A DNA stretch of 64,000 nt from CAVTYH01 sp963738835 (GTDB lineage: Bacteria > Planctomycetota > Planctomycetia > Pirellulales > JADZDJ01). Of this stretch, positions 61,542 through 64,000 are shown in pieces. The notes below the pieces were generated by a model. The model saw only the letters and a program-made list of their open reading frames with translations, did no database searches and was not told where the DNA came from. The DNA lies in NCBI GenBank assembly GCA_963738835.1, contig CAVTYH010000005.1:248001-312000 (forward strand), read 5' to 3'. Every line of letters begins with the position of its first letter. The first letter of the stretch is position 1. A program made the translations under genes and the position numbers.

Positions 61542-64000
61542 TCACGCGGCGGCGGAAGGACGCCAGCGCCGGCGGCGGGCTGTTAAAACAAGTGCCGGAA
61601 CGGCCAAGACCAGCAGTCCAAAAGTTGCCGGTTCCGGGACTGAGGATACGCTGCCCAGGCCCGCGCCTGCAAGCAAATCCAGCTCCGCTTGAATATCAGC
61701 ATTGGTCACGGCGCCCGAATAATTCGCGTCGGCGATATTCAGCAAATCGTCGTTGGTTAACGGATTGGGATAGGCCGGGTGCAACGGGCTAGTTGCCAGT
61801 TTATAGGCGTTCAGATCGGTCAGCGCGCCGAGCATGGCGGTTAGGTCTCCGGTATCTAGTACGCCATTCACATTGAAATCGCCCAGAACCCGAGCCGACA
61901 GCGAATTAGGCACAACCTCGCCCGTGGCCAAGATGACGGCGCCGTTATAGCCTTGGAAATGAATCTTCGCATCCGAGGCCCCCAAGTTCGCGTTGGTTAA
62001 TCCGGTGCTGTCGCTGCCAAAGATGATTTTGTCGGTGCCAGAACCGGCGGGACCCGGTGTGCCCAGCCAGTGCAAAACCGAGACCGTGCTGCCTGCCGTC
62101 CAGGCGCCGGCATCGGTCGCGGCAAATTGCAGCGTGCCGGCGCCGCCCAGATCGATGGCCGAACCAGAGGCCACGGTTAAGTGGTTGAGTTGCTGATTAT
62201 GGCCATTGGTGGCAAAAGTGCCGGCCGTATTGCCAGCCGCATCGCCCAAAGTCAACGACGCGCCTGTTGCCAATCCGTTATCCAAACCGATCGCAACTTT
62301 GCCGCCGTTGCGAACCGTAAAACTGGCTGCGCTGTTGCTCATGCTGCTGCCGATATTCACGGTGGCCCGATCGACGGTAATCGGCAAGTTCTCTGTCATG
62401 TTGCCGCCCGAGATGTTGAGCGTGCCGGTGCCTGCCACGATCAGCGCCGAATCGGTTCCGGTTCCGGTGGCCGCCCCGAAGCCTCCGCTAAATGTTGTCA
62501 TATTGTTGACGGTAATTCTGGAACTGTTGGCTCCGCTTTTGAACAGGCTAACCAGACCCTGGAATTCCAGGTTGGAGCCTGTAAACACGGCGGCGGGAGC
62601 CTGTGTCGATCCGGCTGCCCCGATCGACATGGTGACTCCGCTGCCAAACACAACTGGGGCGGCCGCTTGCAGCGTTCCGCCATTGAAGCGGAATTCGCCC
62701 ATCCCCAAACTATTGGGGTTGTGAACAATCACCGTTGGCCCCCCAGAAGCCACGCTGCCCAACGAAACCGAGCCGCCTCCGGTCGCCGCGACAAGGCCCG
62801 AGTTGTCGCCCTGCAGGTCCAGACTTCCGCCGGTCGTGCCGGCCACAATGAGGATGCCGCCGTTGTTCACCAGGTTACTGGCCCAAACAACCGTTTGGCC
62901 ATTCGGGTCGACCCGGTACACCTGGCCATCGGCAGTGCTAAGACGGCTGGAATAGTCGGTCGTATTGGCGGCGGTGTACTGCAGCGTACCGCCCCCAAAG
63001 CTAATGGTTCCGGTGGACCCAATGGCTCCTACGCTGCCGAGGGCTAACGTGCCGGCATTGATTGTTGTTCCGCCGGTGTAAGTATTGTTGCCAGATAGTG
63101 TCAGGGTGCCGGCACCAGCCTTGGTCAGTGTGCCATTGCTGCTGGTCAAATTGCCCGCCCAAGTGACCGGCTGGCTGTTGGTATCGACGCTGTAGAGCTG
63201 ACCGGCCGCGGTGCTGAAACGCGGCGAATAGTCGAAGTGATTCGCCACGCTGTATTGCAGTGCGCCGCCGCCGAAAGAAATCGTGCCGCCGACTCCCAGG
63301 GGACCGCTGAGAGTTCCCGTGGTGACCTCGGCCACGCCGACATTCAATTTGCCGGCATCTATATTCGTCGTCCCGGTATACGTGTTTGCCCCTGAGAGCG
63401 TTAATGTGCCGGAACCAGATTGCGTCAACGTTCCAGCGCCGGAGGTGACGCCGGAAAACGTCAGTGCGTTCGAACGATTGAAGACGAGCTGGGCACCCGA
63501 GGCGATGCTCGTGGCCGCATTCGGAATGGCCCCGGTCGTACCACCGTTGCCAACTTGCAGAATTCCCGTGGAGACCGTAGTGCCTCCAGTATATGTGCTC
63601 GCTCCCGTCAGGATTTCGGTGCCGGTGCCAATTTTGGTCAGCTTTCCGTTCGTGCCACTCAAGACCCCAGAGTAGGTGTTGCTGCTATTGTTGTTGCCAA
63701 CGGACAAGTTCACTGCGCCAAGAGCCAGATTGTTGGTTCCTTTCAAGCCACCTAACGTGGCAGCGGTCAATGAACCAAAGCTGAGAGTGCCGCCGTAGCT
63801 GTAATCGAGCGTGCTGTTTTGCAGGCCGTTAGAATCGGTGAGGGTCAGCGTGCCGCCGCCGATCGTGGTGTTGCCATTGAACGTCTTGGCGCCGCTAAGA
63901 ATCAAATTACCGCCGCCGGCTTTCGTCAAACCACCAGTTCCGGAGATTGCCGAACTAATCGTCATCGCTCCGGCAGCGTTCGTGTTGTATTGATGGACGA
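61542..64000 (-). CDS. PATR-repeat dockerin protein with PEP-CTERM (5' end outside the window)
   Basis: At least 819 codons; the frame is open to the window edge (VHQYNTNAAGAMTISSAISG), so the start lies beyond 64000. At least five autotransporter-associated beta-strand repeats, e.g. LTKAGGGNLILSGAKTFNGN, LTKIGTGTEILTGASTYTGG and LTKAGAGTLTLSGNNTYTGG. A repeated phrase LSTADGQVYRVDPNGQ / FSTAAGQLYSVDTNSQ separates them. A variant dockerin follows: GDFNVNGVLDTGDLTAML, GALTDLNAYK, a longer linker, ADANYSGAVTNADIQAEL. The end VPEPATFGLLVLAVPALVL plus RRRR is a PEP-CTERM signal. Followed at once by a DUF1559 gene. Confidence 0.9.
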   Translation of the reverse strand, partial: VHQYNTNAAGAMTISSAISGTGGLTKAGGGNLILSGAKTFNGNTTIGGGTLTLTDSNGLQNSTLDYSYGGTLSFGSLTAATLGGLKGTNNLALGAVNLSVGNNNSSNTYSGVLSGTNGKLTKIGTGTEILTGASTYTGGTTVSTGILQVGNGGTTGAIPNAATSIASGAQLVFNRSNALTFSGVTSGAGTLTQSGSGTLTLSGANTYTGTTNIDAGKLNVGVAEVTTGTLSGPLGVGGTISFGGGALQYSVANHFDYSPRFSTAAGQLYSVDTNSQPVTWAGNLTSSNGTLTKAGAGTLTLSGNNTYTGGTTINAGTLALGSVGAIGSTGTISFGGGTLQYTAANTTDYSSRLSTADGQVYRVDPNGQTVVWASNLVNNGGILIVAGTTGGSLDLQGDNSGLVAATGGGSVSLGSVASGGPTVIVHNPNSLGMGEFRFNGGTLQAAAPVVFGSGVTMSIGAAGSTQAPAAVFTGSNLEFQGLVSLFKSGANSSRITVNNMTTFSGGFGAATGTGTDSALIVAGTGTLNISGGNMTENLPITVDRATVNIGSSMSNSAASFTVRNGGKVAIGLDNGLATGASLTLGDAAGNTAGTFATNGHNQQLNHLTVASGSAIDLGGAGTLQFAATDAGAWTAGSTVSVLHWLGTPGPAGSGTDKIIFGSDSTGLTNANLGASDAKIHFQGYNGAVILATGEVVPNSLSARVLGDFNVNGVLDTGDLTAMLGALTDLNAYKLATSPLHPAYPNPLTNDDLLNIADANYSGAVTNADIQAELDLLAGAGLGSVSSVPEPATFGLLVLAVPALVLTARRRRWRPSAAA

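Overview
The window reads as chromosomal DNA of a planctomycete, most likely a member of the Pirellulales/Lacipirellulaceae lineage. Evidence for this is a set of lineage-typical families: a PSD1/planctomycete-cytochrome-c protein paired with a DUF1552 protein, two DUF1559 pseudopilin-like proteins, very long surface proteins with an N-terminal 'LExRxxLxA/M'-type (LEPR-XLL) motif, dockerin type I modules, autotransporter-associated beta-strand (PATR) repeats, PEP-CTERM tails, and GC-rich sequence with widely spaced genes. No plasmid, phage or CRISPR hallmarks are seen. The only RNA gene I can identify is tRNA-Ser(GGA).

Layout. 0-11 kb: a secreted thioredoxin/YHS-like protein, rho with a Gly/Arg-rich N-terminal extension and a long leader behind a consensus promoter, a repeat-rich gap, a secreted protein of unknown role, a stand-alone PD-(D/E)xK nuclease-like gene, and a two-gene GT-C glycosyltransferase operon. 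11-22 kb: one giant (about 3,440 codons) surface protein gene. 22-31 kb: a methyltransferase with regulatory domain, a hybrid histidine kinase, and a large LEPR-XLL/LamG/FN3/sorbosone-dehydrogenase-like/dockerin protein. 31-38.5 kb: an accessory stretch with tRNA-Ser, a ClC channel, a divergent MarR/membrane-protein pair, five REP-like palindromes beside truncated gene fragments, and an Rhs gene whose two remnants lie in opposite orientations. 38.5-64 kb: PAP2 phosphatase, a second giant dockerin protein followed by a DUF1559 gene, a divergent pectate lyase / beta-helix-PATR-dockerin pair, a PSD1 + DUF1552 operon divergent from a Tat-exported TIM-barrel protein, a nitroreductase, then a PATR-dockerin-PEP-CTERM gene with a DUF1559 gene behind it.

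Together the genes describe a cell that invests in exported, cell-surface and polysaccharide-active proteins. Four proteins carry the same unusual dockerin. Two of them end in PEP-CTERM, and two share a different C-terminal tail, MYRSRHLRW-like followed by DD(Y/F)FA. Two are followed directly by a DUF1559 pseudopilin gene.

Data-quality warning. About twenty genes or gene segments are split by one-base shifts. In most of the cases I resolved, adding one base to a short G, C or T run restores the family sequence. I therefore read most of them as consensus errors and describe the restored gene, giving the position of each shift.
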